From Planctomycetota bacterium (GTDB lineage: Bacteria > Planctomycetota > B15-G4): a DNA stretch of 64,000 bases. A program made the translations under genes and the position numbers. Where the stretch lies: the NCBI GenBank assembly GCA_029245865.1, contig JAQWOM010000034.1, forward strand, positions 62,001 through 126,000, written 5' to 3'. Under the pieces are notes generated by a model. It did not search any database. It had not been told where the DNA came from and worked only from the letters and a program-made list of their open reading frames with translations. Below, piece after piece: positions 38,201 to 46,898 of the stretch. How positions within the stretch are numbered: position 1 is the stretch's first letter; the number at the start of each line of letters is the position of its first letter.

Positions 38201-40999
38201 ACGGTGGTCACCGGGCCCTCCGGCTCCGGTAAGACGAGCCTGGCCTTCGACACGCTGTTTGCCGAGGGGCAGCGCCGTTTCGTGGAGAGTCTGTCGACCT
38301 ACGCCAGGCGATTTCTCGAGCGCATGCAGCGCCCACCTGTCGAGTCCATCGAAGGGCTTGCGCCGGCCATCGCCATCGACCAGAAGACGGCAAGCCGTAA
38401 CCCACGGTCGACCGTGGCCACCTCGACGGAAATTCACGACTACCTGCGCTTGCTCTTCTCCCGGGTCGGAAAGGCTCACTGCTGGACCTGCGGCCGCAGG
38501 CTCCAGAGCTGGTCATCGACCTTGGCCGCAGAAGATCTGGTCGCCCGCGGCGGCGGCCAGCGGGTTCATATCACAGCCTCGCTGTATTCCAAGCTTCACA
38601 AGCACCCCACTGCACTCAGTCGGCCAGGTGAGGTCATGGACTTGCGCGAAGAGTTGCTCGGGGATGGGTTTGCAAGATTGCTTGTTGATGGCAAGGAGGC
38701 GCGCCTGGATGACCTCGGATCCACGGTCAAATCCAAAAGTATCGAACTGGTTGTCGACCGACTGAAGGTTGACGGCTCTCGTCGCACACGATTGGCGGAA
38801 GCCATCGGGCTCGCTCAGCAGCGCGGCCTGGGGCTTGCTCATGTCCACCTGGAGAATGGCGAACTGCTCGACTATGAAGCTCGGGCCGGATGCGCTCGTT
38901 GCGGCAACATGCTCCCGGCTGGAGGTCTCACGCCGCGCATGTTCTCATTCAACAGTCACGCAGGCGCTTGTTCGAGCTGCGAAGGGATGGGGCGCGTTCT
39001 TACCATTAACGAAGAGCGTCTGATCGATCGTCCAAACCGGCCGCTTCTAGAAGACGGAATGACGTCTAAGGTGGGACGGCATATTTCACGCAAGGGTGGG
39101 TGGTATTCGCAGGTCTTGCATCAAGTTGCCGAACGGCTTGGCGGTGACATCAGCAGGCCCTGGTCCACGCTGTCACGGCGCGTACAGAAGGCTCTCTTGC
39201 ACGGCACGGGCAGCGATGCCGCTGTGCCTGTGCATTACGAGAAGCACGCCGCGGGCCGAACGCGGGAAGTGGATGTGCAGGTGACGTGGCAAGGCTTGCT
39301 GCCTCTCGTTCAGGGTTGGTGGCGAGGGACTGAAAAAGAAGGTTGGTGGCGTGCGGCTCTCGAAGCACTGATGCGCGACGACCAGTGCCTGGACTGCCAG
39401 GGTGGGCGGCTTCGTCCAGAGGCCTTGGCCACTCGGATCGGAAAGATCGGCATTCGCGACCTTTCTCAGCAGACGGTTGCTGAGGCGCACAAGGTCATGG
39501 GCAAGCTGAAGCTGAAGGGCAATGACGACATCATTGGCCGCGACATCCTTTACGAGGTGCAAAACAGGCTCGACTTCCTGATGAATGTCGGGCTCGGCTA
39601 CCTTTCTTTGTCGAGGTCAAGCTCTACGCTGTCTGGCGGCGAGGCCCAGCGCATCCGGCTTGCGAGCCAATTGGGTAATCGCCTGGTCGGTGTTCTGTAT
39701 GTACTCGATGAGCCGTCCATCGGATTGCATCCCCGCGATCAAGCACAGCTCTTGAAGACACTGATGGATCTCCGCGACCTCGGCAACACAATCGTGGTTG
39801 TCGAACATGACAATCAAACGATCGAAGCCGCAGACCACATCATCGACCTCGGGCCGGGGGCGGGGCGGCATGGCGGAAAAGTTGTTGCTGCGGGTCCGCC
39901 GGCCAAGATTCGTGCAAGTCGTCGCTCGTTAACGGGGCGTTACCTTTCCGGTAAGGCGGGCGTGCCTGTCCCCGAGACGCGCCGCGAGGGAGAAAAAGAG
40001 CTCGTTGTCCGGGGCGCTCGGCTGCATAACCTTAAAAAAGTGACGGCGCGCTTCCCTCTCAAGGTGCTGAGTGTGGTGACTGGTGTGTCGGGCTCAGGGA
40101 AGTCGAGTCTGGTGACCGGCTTGCTGGTGCCGGCGGTGCAGGCTGAGTTGGTCGGTGATCAGGACGCTCCGGAAGAGTTGACTCGAATCTCCGGAGTTCG
40201 TGCTTTGGATAAGTTGCTGGTGATCGACCAGTCCCCTCTGGGTCGTTCGCCCCATAGCAACTCGGCCACCTACACCGGGGCGTTCGGCGAGATTCGTAAT
40301 CTCTTTGCGGGGACGCCAGAGGCTCGTATGCGTGGATTCGGTCCCGGCCGATTCAGCTGCAACGTCAAGGGAGGGCGTTGTGAGAACTGCCAGGGTCGCG
40401 GTGTCGAAATCGTTGAGATGCACTTCCTCTCAGATGTTTCTATTCCATGCGATGTTTGTAATGGACGCCGTTATGGGCGAGAGACGCTCGAAGTGCGCTG
40501 GCAGGGGCATACCATTGCCGACGTGCTGGATATGGATGTAGACACCGCGCTCAACGTTTTTAGCAAGCACAAGCGAATCTCAAAAAAGCTCTCTTTCCTT
40601 TCTCAGGTTGGACTCGGTTATCTGAAGCTCGGCCAGCCGGCGACGACGCTTTCAGGTGGGGAGGCGCAGAGGGTTAAACTGGCTTCTGAGCTGTCGCGCC
40701 CCGGCACAGGGCGGTCTCTTGTCGTGCTCGACGAGCCAACGACGGGTTTGCATGCTGATGACGTTGCGAGGCTGGTGAAGGTCTTACAGGCAATGGTCGA
40801 TCAGGGGAACACCGTGGTGGTCATCGAACACAATCTCGACGTGATTAAATGCGCAGATCATGTCATTGACATGGGGCCGGAAGGCGGTTCTGCTGGCGGC
40901 CGCATTGTCGCTGCCGGCACGCCTGAAGAGATTGCTGCGCAACCGAAATCGCACACCGGGCGATTCCTCGCCCCGCTTCTGGAACTGCCTGAAGTATGA
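35234..40999 (+). CDS. uvrA: Double-length excinuclease ABC subunit A (tandem UvrA fusion)
   Basis: 1921 aa, twice the usual UvrA (about 940). It consists of two complete UvrA units joined near residues 940-965. There are four Walker A motifs (near 33, 643, 992 and 1616: GVSGSGKSS, GVSGSGKST, GPSGSGKTS, GVSGSGKSS), four LSGGEAQR signatures and four LDEP Walker B sites, so all ATPases look active. Each half has its own zinc-binding pairs (CAACEG, CEACEG...CEVC; CSSCEG, CENCQG...CDVC). UvrA finds bulky DNA lesions with UvrB. A normal UvrA is a dimer, so this chain may act as a built-in dimer. Chlamydial UvrA is similarly doubled. It overlaps the XPB helicase gene by 4 nt. Confidence 0.96.
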   Translation: MTLRDVVVKGAREHNLQGVDVTIPRLALTTITGVSGSGKSSLAFDTIYQEGQRRYVESLSSYARQFLGRMEKPKIDQIDGLSPTLLIDQKTVNRNPRSTVGTVTEIYDSLRLLFARMGIPHCTECGLEVKAQAADSIVETIFERWKNKRVSVLAPIVRDRKGTYRRDMEGWRLKGYTRIWVDGSERRLDEEIELVRNERHSLELVIDRVRLESDRKGRLGEAVETACRLADGFVYVRAGAEDPVAFSTRNTCPEGHGDFPELEPRLFSFNSPHGACAACEGLGKRRQPDPDLLIADASLSIREGALKVSNKSGYMSYVRLGAKSLQVVSKTFDVDLDTPWEDLPKKARRLMLYGSGEREVTLEWDWSSKDGAKTVHGSDTKPFEGLIPAIERHIGLPGFRQVERFLATRICAECGGTRLNASARSVTVRDKRLDEISALTVEEARSFFEGLSLEGREALIGKPVVREITKRLEFLDHVGLSYLSLDRNARSLSGGEAQRVRLATQVGSGLQGVLYILDEPSIGLHARDNQRLIRTLHLLRDRGNTVLVVEHDEETILASDYIIDIGPGAGSLGGHVLGAGTVSSVLRGERTLTTDYLTHRRSIEIPAERRAGSGKMLSVLGASARNLDGLDVHFPLGCLIAVTGVSGSGKSTLVDHVLRRGLAQTLHRSEKIPGEHREITGVEHIDKVIEIDQQPIGRTPRSNPATYTGVMDLIRDVFANTPEAKVRGYAKGRFSFNVKGGRCEACEGAGVNTIEMQFLPDVEVPCEVCDRRRYNSETLEVQYRGLSVDQILDMTIDEALVFFEHHRKSARILQTLHDVGLGYVRLGQPSTTLSGGEAQRMKLASELCRPATGKTLYVLDEPTTGLHFEDIRVLIIALQRLVDAGNTLIVVEHNLDVVKVADHIIDMGPEGGGGGGLVVACGTPEEVALSKKSHTARALKPLLKPQKVRVPVTQPGRRKQAVAPRALVVKGAALHNLQGVNAKIPHGSLTVVTGPSGSGKTSLAFDTLFAEGQRRFVESLSTYARRFLERMQRPPVESIEGLAPAIAIDQKTASRNPRSTVATSTEIHDYLRLLFSRVGKAHCWTCGRRLQSWSSTLAAEDLVARGGGQRVHITASLYSKLHKHPTALSRPGEVMDLREELLGDGFARLLVDGKEARLDDLGSTVKSKSIELVVDRLKVDGSRRTRLAEAIGLAQQRGLGLAHVHLENGELLDYEARAGCARCGNMLPAGGLTPRMFSFNSHAGACSSCEGMGRVLTINEERLIDRPNRPLLEDGMTSKVGRHISRKGGWYSQVLHQVAERLGGDISRPWSTLSRRVQKALLHGTGSDAAVPVHYEKHAAGRTREVDVQVTWQGLLPLVQGWWRGTEKEGWWRAALEALMRDDQCLDCQGGRLRPEALATRIGKIGIRDLSQQTVAEAHKVMGKLKLKGNDDIIGRDILYEVQNRLDFLMNVGLGYLSLSRSSSTLSGGEAQRIRLASQLGNRLVGVLYVLDEPSIGLHPRDQAQLLKTLMDLRDLGNTIVVVEHDNQTIEAADHIIDLGPGAGRHGGKVVAAGPPAKIRASRRSLTGRYLSGKAGVPVPETRREGEKELVVRGARLHNLKKVTARFPLKVLSVVTGVSGSGKSSLVTGLLVPAVQAELVGDQDAPEELTRISGVRALDKLLVIDQSPLGRSPHSNSATYTGAFGEIRNLFAGTPEARMRGFGPGRFSCNVKGGRCENCQGRGVEIVEMHFLSDVSIPCDVCNGRRYGRETLEVRWQGHTIADVLDMDVDTALNVFSKHKRISKKLSFLSQVGLGYLKLGQPATTLSGGEAQRVKLASELSRPGTGRSLVVLDEPTTGLHADDVARLVKVLQAMVDQGNTVVVIEHNLDVIKCADHVIDMGPEGGSAGGRIVAAGTPEEIAAQPKSHTGRFLAPLLELPEV

Positions 41000-42669
41000 G
41001 TCCCGATCTTCCACTGACCGTTCAGAGCGACCGTACGATCCTGGCAGAAGTCCATACAGAGGGCTTCGCCGAGGCGCGTAATTTTCTGCCACTGTTTGCA
41101 GAACTTGAGAAAAGCCCGGAGCACATCCACACCTATCGCATCACTTCGCTTTCTATTTGGAACGCGGCGGCTGCCGGTCTCACGGCCGAGAAGATCCTCG
41201 ATTTTCTAGAAGCTCAGTCGCGCTACCCGATTCCGGGTAATGTTCGAGGTGACATCGAAGAAAACATCCGGCGCTTCGGCCTGCTTCGCCTCGAGCGAAT
41301 CGATGGAATACTCATGCTGACGTCGAGCGACAAAGCGCTCCTCGATCGGATACGAAAAGCTGCCGCTCTAAAGAAGTACTTCGAAAAGAGCCCGCTCGAA
41401 CACGGTTTGCAGGTGATTGAGTTACTCAGAGGAGATGTCAAGCAGGCCTTGATTCGCATCGGGTATCCAGTTGAAGACCTGGCCGGATACACGGCAGGCG
41501 CGGAGTTGGCCTTCTCGCTTCGAGATGTTTCCGAGCGCACAGGCGATTCATTTGGCTTGCGCAGCTATCAGGAGGAAGCCGCCTCGATCTTTCATGCTGG
41601 TGGCACGGAAAAGGGCGGCAGTGGCGTCGTCGTGCTTCCCTGCGGTGCCGGCAAGACCATCGTGGGTATCGGTTGCCTGCTCAAGCTTCAGACGCAGTGC
41701 CTCATTCTTACCACCAACACGATTGCAGTGCGTCAGTGGCGGGACGAACTCCTGGACAAGACAAGTCTCACGGAAGATCAGGTGGGGGAATACACAGGCG
41801 AGAACAAGAAGATCGCGCCTGTGACTGTTTCGACCTACCAGATGATTACTTACCGCCGACGGAAGTCAGGCGAGTTCACACACTTTTCATTGTTCGGAGC
41901 CCGAGACTGGGGCCTTGTGATTTACGACGAGGTGCATTTACTGCCGGCCCCTGTGTTTCGCGTGACGGCAGAGATCCAGGCTCGGCGCCGGCTTGGCCTG
42001 ACCGCGACACTTGTTCGAGAGGACGAGCGAGAGGATGAGGTCTTCTCGCTCATCGGACCCAAGAAGTACGACGTGCCCTGGAAGATACTCGAACAGCAAG
42101 GGTGGATCGCAGACGCACACTGCGTCGAAGTCCGCCTCCCACTCGTGCCCGCAGCAATGTTTGAATACATGAGCTCTGGAAGCCGAGACCAGTTTCGAAT
42201 CGCTTCGGAGAACCCGGACAAACTTCCTGTCGTGGAGCGCCTCGTCAAGAACCATAGCGAGGACCGCGTGCTGATCATCGGTCAATATCTAGACCAGCTC
42301 GATCACCTCGCCGAGGCGCTTGGAGCGCCTGTGATCACGGGGCGGACACCGAACAAAGAACGAGCCGAATTGTACTCCCGGTTTCGTGGCGGAGATCTGA
42401 ATCTACTGATCGTTTCGAAAGTCGGAAACTTCGCCGTGGACTTGCCTGACGCCAACGTCGCCATCCAGGTGTCGGGGACATTTGGCTCTCGGCAAGAAGA
42501 GGCTCAGCGCCTGGGCCGAATCCTTCGCCCCAAGAGCGATCGACGGCAGGCGGTGTTCTATTCGGTCGTGACGCGAGACAGCCGGGAGGAGCACTTCGCC
42601 AACAACCGGCAGTTGTTCCTCACGGAACAGGGCTACACGTACGAGATCCGCGACGTCTCGGAGACCTGA
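40996..42669 (+). CDS. XPB/Rad25-type DNA helicase
   Basis: 557 aa SF2 helicase of the XPB (ERCC3) family. Residues 5-125 are an N-terminal domain also found in the next protein. The ATPase core has Walker A LPCGAGKT (K220), DEVH box 311-314 (YDEVHLLPAP), GLTATLVRED and the C-terminal QEEAQRLGRILRP. Eukaryotic and archaeal XPB opens DNA in repair and transcription; bacterial members are sporadic. The ATG overlaps the uvrA stop (ATGA), and the two are therefore made together, suggesting a joint repair role. Confidence 0.94.
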   Translation: MSPDLPLTVQSDRTILAEVHTEGFAEARNFLPLFAELEKSPEHIHTYRITSLSIWNAAAAGLTAEKILDFLEAQSRYPIPGNVRGDIEENIRRFGLLRLERIDGILMLTSSDKALLDRIRKAAALKKYFEKSPLEHGLQVIELLRGDVKQALIRIGYPVEDLAGYTAGAELAFSLRDVSERTGDSFGLRSYQEEAASIFHAGGTEKGGSGVVVLPCGAGKTIVGIGCLLKLQTQCLILTTNTIAVRQWRDELLDKTSLTEDQVGEYTGENKKIAPVTVSTYQMITYRRRKSGEFTHFSLFGARDWGLVIYDEVHLLPAPVFRVTAEIQARRRLGLTATLVREDEREDEVFSLIGPKKYDVPWKILEQQGWIADAHCVEVRLPLVPAAMFEYMSSGSRDQFRIASENPDKLPVVERLVKNHSEDRVLIIGQYLDQLDHLAEALGAPVITGRTPNKERAELYSRFRGGDLNLLIVSKVGNFAVDLPDANVAIQVSGTFGSRQEEAQRLGRILRPKSDRRQAVFYSVVTRDSREEHFANNRQLFLTEQGYTYEIRDVSET

Positions 42670-42761
42670 CGAAAGTCGCGGTGAGTGGGCTCAGGCGCTA
42701 AAACTCGCGCCTGAACGGGTCCTTGCGGTACAGTCGATGGCTTCTAGCCTGAGGCTCAGTA

Positions 42762-44951
42762 TTGCCTGAACAGAGAGACCCTGCCGCAGAACGTACCGCA
42801 CGGGGCGTTGCCCTCGAGGTCGCGTTGGAGAGCAAGAACGTCCGAGAAATCGGCGAGTTGCTCAGTTTCTGGGACGGCCGCAGCACGAGCCTCAAGGGCG
42901 ATCGTGGTGTCGCCGAGCTTCGCCGTCGGATGGCGAATGAAAAGACGGTTCGCAAGCGGGTCAAGTTCCTGAGCAAAAAGCTCGTGGACCTGCTGAAGTT
43001 CTTTTTGCGCGGAAACGGTTATCGCGCTGACCTCGCACATGTGACAGGCAGCCAAGCCTTCTCGTATCTATCTCCTTTTGAATTGAAGGCCGCCGTCAAT
43101 GCGTTGATCAAGCGCGGATTCCTGTTCGATTCAAATGGGCATGTTCTGAGCGAATCTGGAAGCTCTGATGGCGCTCTGAGTTCGCACAACACCACGTTTC
43201 TCGTGCCCTGTGAACTTGGCGACGTTCTGCAGGCATTTATCTGGGACGACGAGCGCACGGTTGAAGAAATATTTTCACTCAAAGGCCAACTGTCTCGCCT
43301 TGTAGACCGCCGTGATCTGGACTCTCTGGTGAAGCGATTGGTTCCTGATGCGGAGAGTGCTGAGAGCCATGCACGGGCCGCAGAGCTTTTGGCGAGGAAA
43401 GATGTCGTCGCCAGTCGACTTGAAGGTATTCCAGATAAGTATCGACCACTGCTGAAGCTGGTTGTTGAGACTTATGGGGGCATTACCTCAAGGGCGGTTC
43501 TAAAAAAGAATCACAAGGCTCTCGCTCGCTGGGATCGCAAGCAGCTTCAGGAGCTTCTTGAAGCTCAGTTGCTCGGGACGGTTCGCCACGTCAGTCTGGG
43601 TGAGTTCGGAATACACCAGTTCGATGAGGCGGTCGTGATCTACGCGGAACTGCTCGCACCCTTGCGCGAGATCTTGTCCGAAGAAGAACCCCAGGTGGAT
43701 CACGTTCGCTGCCTGGGTGTCGATCTGATCTCGGATATCTCCGCCTTTCTGAGCTACATCGAACACAACCCCATCAAGCTCACTTTGTCGGGGAAGGTCT
43801 ACCGAACAGCAGTGCGCAAGCTCGAAGACTCTTTCATACTTGCGCGAACGTCCGGTTTTCCCGGCGATTGGCTGTTTCAGTACCTGTTCGACTTCTGCAT
43901 GAGCCAGGCAATGATTGCGCGGGGTGAGAATCGAAGCGTGGCGTTGACGATCAAGGGGCGTAGTTGGGATCGAACCCCTCTCGATCGTAAGTTGTCGAGA
44001 TTGCTGAAGTTCTCTTGCGGGAACTGGATCTCAACCGAAGAGCCTTTTCATGGAAGCCAACTGCTTGATTTGTATCTGGATGCCATCCGAAAGCTGAAGG
44101 TTGGTCAGTGGGTTGATGTGAACGCCCCCGCATTCGATGCGCGATCAAGTTATCTCGCCAATCTCGACAATTTTGGCGTCAGAGATCGTTATCAAAGTCG
44201 CTTTCAGTTTGCTCAGCAGGCTGGCATGCGCGACCCCCAACAACTGGCGATCGAATTGACAACCTGGATGCGCCAGAGGCTTGTCTTGTTTGGAATGGCC
44301 GATGTCGGCGAACACGAAGGCAAGCCCGTCTCAATGCGATTGACGTCGCTGGGCGCCAAGGCTCTTGGACTTGAGGTAGGAGAGAGCGAAGTCGCGACAG
44401 CTCCTCTCGTTGTAAATCCAGACTTTGAAATCATCTTGTTTCCTGACGGGGCGAGCTACGACCTGATCACCGAGGTTGACCGCTTTGCGGAGCGCACCTC
44501 GAGCGATTCCGCATATCGCTACAAGCTGACAGCAGCGTCTATCGAGCGAGCAGTCGCTGAAGGGCTGGAAGCGTCAGAAATCCTGAAGACTCTCAGTGAG
44601 CACTGCCGGGTTGATGTTCCTCAAAACGTGATCTATTCCATCGGTCAGTGGGCGGGGAAGGTTAAGTTCGTCCGACAGACTGTTGTGAGCTTGGTGCGGG
44701 GTCGCAACAAAGAGGTGATCGATCGGATTTTGCACGACCAGGAATTGAAGCCTCATGTTGTTGAACGCTTGTCGCCAACGGCCGTTCTGCTCGCTCCGAA
44801 TCTGACGCGCAAGCGCTTTGCCGAACTTCTTGAGGCGGTGGGGATCTTCTTGGAGCCAGACACGCCTGAAGAGGTGGCCGTCGCCAAGGAATTGACGTCG
44901 CCTTCTGCTGAAGAGCAGCGCAAGGACGCCGACAAGGGCGGTCATGAGTGA
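42762..44951 (+). CDS. XPB-associated protein with winged-helix-like N-terminus and Helicase_C_3-like domain
   Basis: 729 aa, no ATPase motif. The N-terminal two thirds is mostly helical and basic. Residues about 549-635 match the N-terminal domain of the preceding XPB helicase by eye: YKLTAASIERAVAEGLEASE here against YRITSLSIWNAAAAGLTAEK there, then DVPQNV against PIPGNV. Proteins of this size with a 'helicase-associated' (Helicase_C_3) domain are known beside bacterial XPB. The TTG start has GAGG upstream. It begins 92 nt after XPB and overlaps the ThiE-like gene by 8 nt. A structural partner or DNA-loading factor is inferred. Confidence 0.78.
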   Translation: MPEQRDPAAERTARGVALEVALESKNVREIGELLSFWDGRSTSLKGDRGVAELRRRMANEKTVRKRVKFLSKKLVDLLKFFLRGNGYRADLAHVTGSQAFSYLSPFELKAAVNALIKRGFLFDSNGHVLSESGSSDGALSSHNTTFLVPCELGDVLQAFIWDDERTVEEIFSLKGQLSRLVDRRDLDSLVKRLVPDAESAESHARAAELLARKDVVASRLEGIPDKYRPLLKLVVETYGGITSRAVLKKNHKALARWDRKQLQELLEAQLLGTVRHVSLGEFGIHQFDEAVVIYAELLAPLREILSEEEPQVDHVRCLGVDLISDISAFLSYIEHNPIKLTLSGKVYRTAVRKLEDSFILARTSGFPGDWLFQYLFDFCMSQAMIARGENRSVALTIKGRSWDRTPLDRKLSRLLKFSCGNWISTEEPFHGSQLLDLYLDAIRKLKVGQWVDVNAPAFDARSSYLANLDNFGVRDRYQSRFQFAQQAGMRDPQQLAIELTTWMRQRLVLFGMADVGEHEGKPVSMRLTSLGAKALGLEVGESEVATAPLVVNPDFEIILFPDGASYDLITEVDRFAERTSSDSAYRYKLTAASIERAVAEGLEASEILKTLSEHCRVDVPQNVIYSIGQWAGKVKFVRQTVVSLVRGRNKEVIDRILHDQELKPHVVERLSPTAVLLAPNLTRKRFAELLEAVGIFLEPDTPEEVAVAKELTSPSAEEQRKDADKGGHE

Positions 44952-45606
44952 TGACCGGCTGGGCGCGCTGCGCCTCGTCTTCATCACTCCGGGGCGGATG
45001 TCGCCCGACCAGACCCTGTCGCTGATTGGGCAGGTCCTCGAGGGTGGCGTCACGACAATCTTGCTCAGAGAGCCTCAGTTATCTGCCGAGCAACTCGCCG
45101 TGTTGGCAGAGAAAACTGTCGAGGCTTGCCAGGCATGGAGGGCTCGAACAATCATCAGTCGAGATGTGGATTTAGCGCACGCATGTGGTGCTGACGGCGT
45201 ACATCTCGGTTGGGACTCTCCTTCTGTTGATGAGGTCAGGAAGAAGATGCCGGGTGGACTGGTCGGGCGCTCTGCGCATTGGCCGATCCAAGAAGATGAC
45301 CGGCTCGCGGATTACGTGACCCTCAGCCCCTTTCGCGCCACATGGGAAAGTCGACCAAGGCCTCTTCTAGAAGCAGATCAGATTCACAGCGCCTTGTCGT
45401 TTGGCGGCCTTGGACCGGTGATTGCATTGGGCGGCCTGACAGCTGGCGATGTTCCCGATCTGCCGAATGGGCTTTCAGGAGTCGCTGCTGTTCGCGCGCT
45501 TGCTGATGCGACAGATCCACGAGGTGCGGCAGCGGTGTTTCGTTCGGCTTTGGATGCGTATCTAGATTTTGGCAACGACGCGGAGGCCAGTCATGGCATT
45601 CGATGA
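44944..45606 (+). CDS. ThiE/TenI-superfamily protein, divergent active site
   Basis: 220 aa barrel resembling thiamine-phosphate synthase: ILEGGV-type phosphate region (VLEGGVTTILLRE), CGADGVHLGWDS, GRSAHW, YVTLSPF and VIALGGLTAGDV. Several residues used by true ThiE are changed: the Lys of the REK motif is Pro (REPQLS), the Asn-Asp pair is Ser-Arg (ISRDVDL), and the Lys of the TxTK loop is Arg (WESRPRP). It could be a TenI-like thiazole tautomerase or a ThiE with altered site. Overlap with thiL by 14 nt supports a thiamine role. Confidence 0.72.
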   Translation: MSDDRLGALRLVFITPGRMSPDQTLSLIGQVLEGGVTTILLREPQLSAEQLAVLAEKTVEACQAWRARTIISRDVDLAHACGADGVHLGWDSPSVDEVRKKMPGGLVGRSAHWPIQEDDRLADYVTLSPFRATWESRPRPLLEADQIHSALSFGGLGPVIALGGLTAGDVPDLPNGLSGVAAVRALADATDPRGAAAVFRSALDAYLDFGNDAEASHGIR

Positions 45607-46450
45607 GCACCAGTTCATTGCATGGGCAACGTCACGCGGGCCCGGTCATTGCAAGGTGGGTGCCGGAGACGATGCGGCAATCCTTGCTGATGGCACTGTT
45701 GTTGCGCTCGACACCATCGTCGAAGGCATTCATTTTGATGCGGGAGTTGAACCGCAACTTCTCGCGCGCAAGGCCGTGGGCTCGTGCCTCTCTGATCTCT
45801 GTGCCATGGGCGCAGTTGCGGAAGCTGTGTTTGTGTCGGCACAACTGTCTCCAGGTTGCGATGGCCGTGCCCTCGCTGAGGCGCTGGCAGACTGGTGTGC
45901 CCATTTCGGTGTGGTCTTGGCGGGCGGCGATACGGTTCGCGCCCCCGAGGGCAGCCTGGCTCTGTCCGTGACGGCAGTTGGTCGGTGTGAAGGCACGGCT
46001 TGGCAGCGCTCGGGAGGGCAGCCAGGCGATGTGCTGGTCTTGACAGGGCCCGTCGGCGGATCTCGAAGTGGGCGTCATTTGAGGGTGGAGCCGCGCCAAG
46101 ATGTGGTGAAGGTGGCGAAGGAACAAGGCTTGACGATTCATGCATGTATCGACATTTCCGATGGCCTTGGTCTCGATCTAGCCCGCCTTTGCCGGGCGTC
46201 GGCTGCGGGCGCCTTGGTGCGAGCGGACCAGGTTCCAATCCATCCTGACGTGAGTCATGAGGGTGACCGCCTTGAAGCTGCTCTGGGCGATGGGGAAGAC
46301 TTCGAATTGCTCCTGGCCATGCCTGCAGAAAGCAAGCTGCCCAAGGGGTGGGTGCCCATCGGTACACTGCTCGCGCAGGATTCAATCCTTCTTGAGCGGC
46401 ACGGAGACAACACTCCGTGGCCGGAGTCTGGCCATGTCCACAGCATCTGA
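45593..46450 (+). CDS. thiL: Thiamine-monophosphate kinase
   Basis: 285 aa. It phosphorylates thiamine monophosphate to the active pyrophosphate. N-terminal motifs GAGDDAAIL, ALDTIVEGIHFD and SCLSDLCAMGA are those of ThiL, with later GGDTVRA and the substrate loop ISDGLGLDLARL. The ATG at 45593 has GGAGG 7 nt upstream and lies inside the ThiE-like gene. It is overlapped in turn by tsaE (17 nt). Confidence 0.93.
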   Translation: MAFDEHQFIAWATSRGPGHCKVGAGDDAAILADGTVVALDTIVEGIHFDAGVEPQLLARKAVGSCLSDLCAMGAVAEAVFVSAQLSPGCDGRALAEALADWCAHFGVVLAGGDTVRAPEGSLALSVTAVGRCEGTAWQRSGGQPGDVLVLTGPVGGSRSGRHLRVEPRQDVVKVAKEQGLTIHACIDISDGLGLDLARLCRASAAGALVRADQVPIHPDVSHEGDRLEAALGDGEDFELLLAMPAESKLPKGWVPIGTLLAQDSILLERHGDNTPWPESGHVHSI

Positions 46451-46898
46451 GCCAAATTCTGAGAGAGTGCGGGGTGTTGGTGCCATGCACGAGCTTGCCA
46501 GCCGTGTGGCTGCAGGCCTTGAGCCTGGAATGGTCGTGGGTTTGGTGGGCGAGCTTGGGGCGGGTAAGACCGAACTGACTCGCGGCCTTGTGCGGGCACT
46601 CGGCGTCCCCGCCGATCAATCCGTCTGCTCGCCTTCCTACTTGCTGCTCAACCTCTACGAGGGCGGTCGAATCCCGGTGGCGCACTTCGACGCTTATTTC
46701 ATGGCTGGCCCAGATGACCTTGAGCGCGCGGGATTCGCCGATTTACGGCGCAGTGGATATCTCGTGGTCATCGAGTGGGCAGACCGTGTGACGCAGGCTG
46801 TTCCAGAAGAGACGCTCTGGATTCAGATCGAACTAGAAGAAGACCAGGACGAACGACGCGTTCAATGGAAATCTTCTGCCGAGTTCAGCCTCGGATGA
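46434..46898 (+). CDS. tsaE: tRNA threonylcarbamoyladenosine biosynthesis ATPase TsaE
   Basis: 154 aa, family size. It has the P-loop GELGAGKTELTRGL, then SPSYLLLNLYEG, the HFDAYF motif and VIEWADRV, all conserved in TsaE, the ATPase that works with TsaB and TsaD in making t6A37 of ANN-decoding tRNAs. The ATG at 46434 with GGAG 8 nt upstream is chosen; it overlaps the thiL end. No tsaB or tsaD lies nearby. Confidence 0.94.
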   Translation: MSTASEPNSERVRGVGAMHELASRVAAGLEPGMVVGLVGELGAGKTELTRGLVRALGVPADQSVCSPSYLLLNLYEGGRIPVAHFDAYFMAGPDDLERAGFADLRRSGYLVVIEWADRVTQAVPEETLWIQIELEEDQDERRVQWKSSAEFSLG

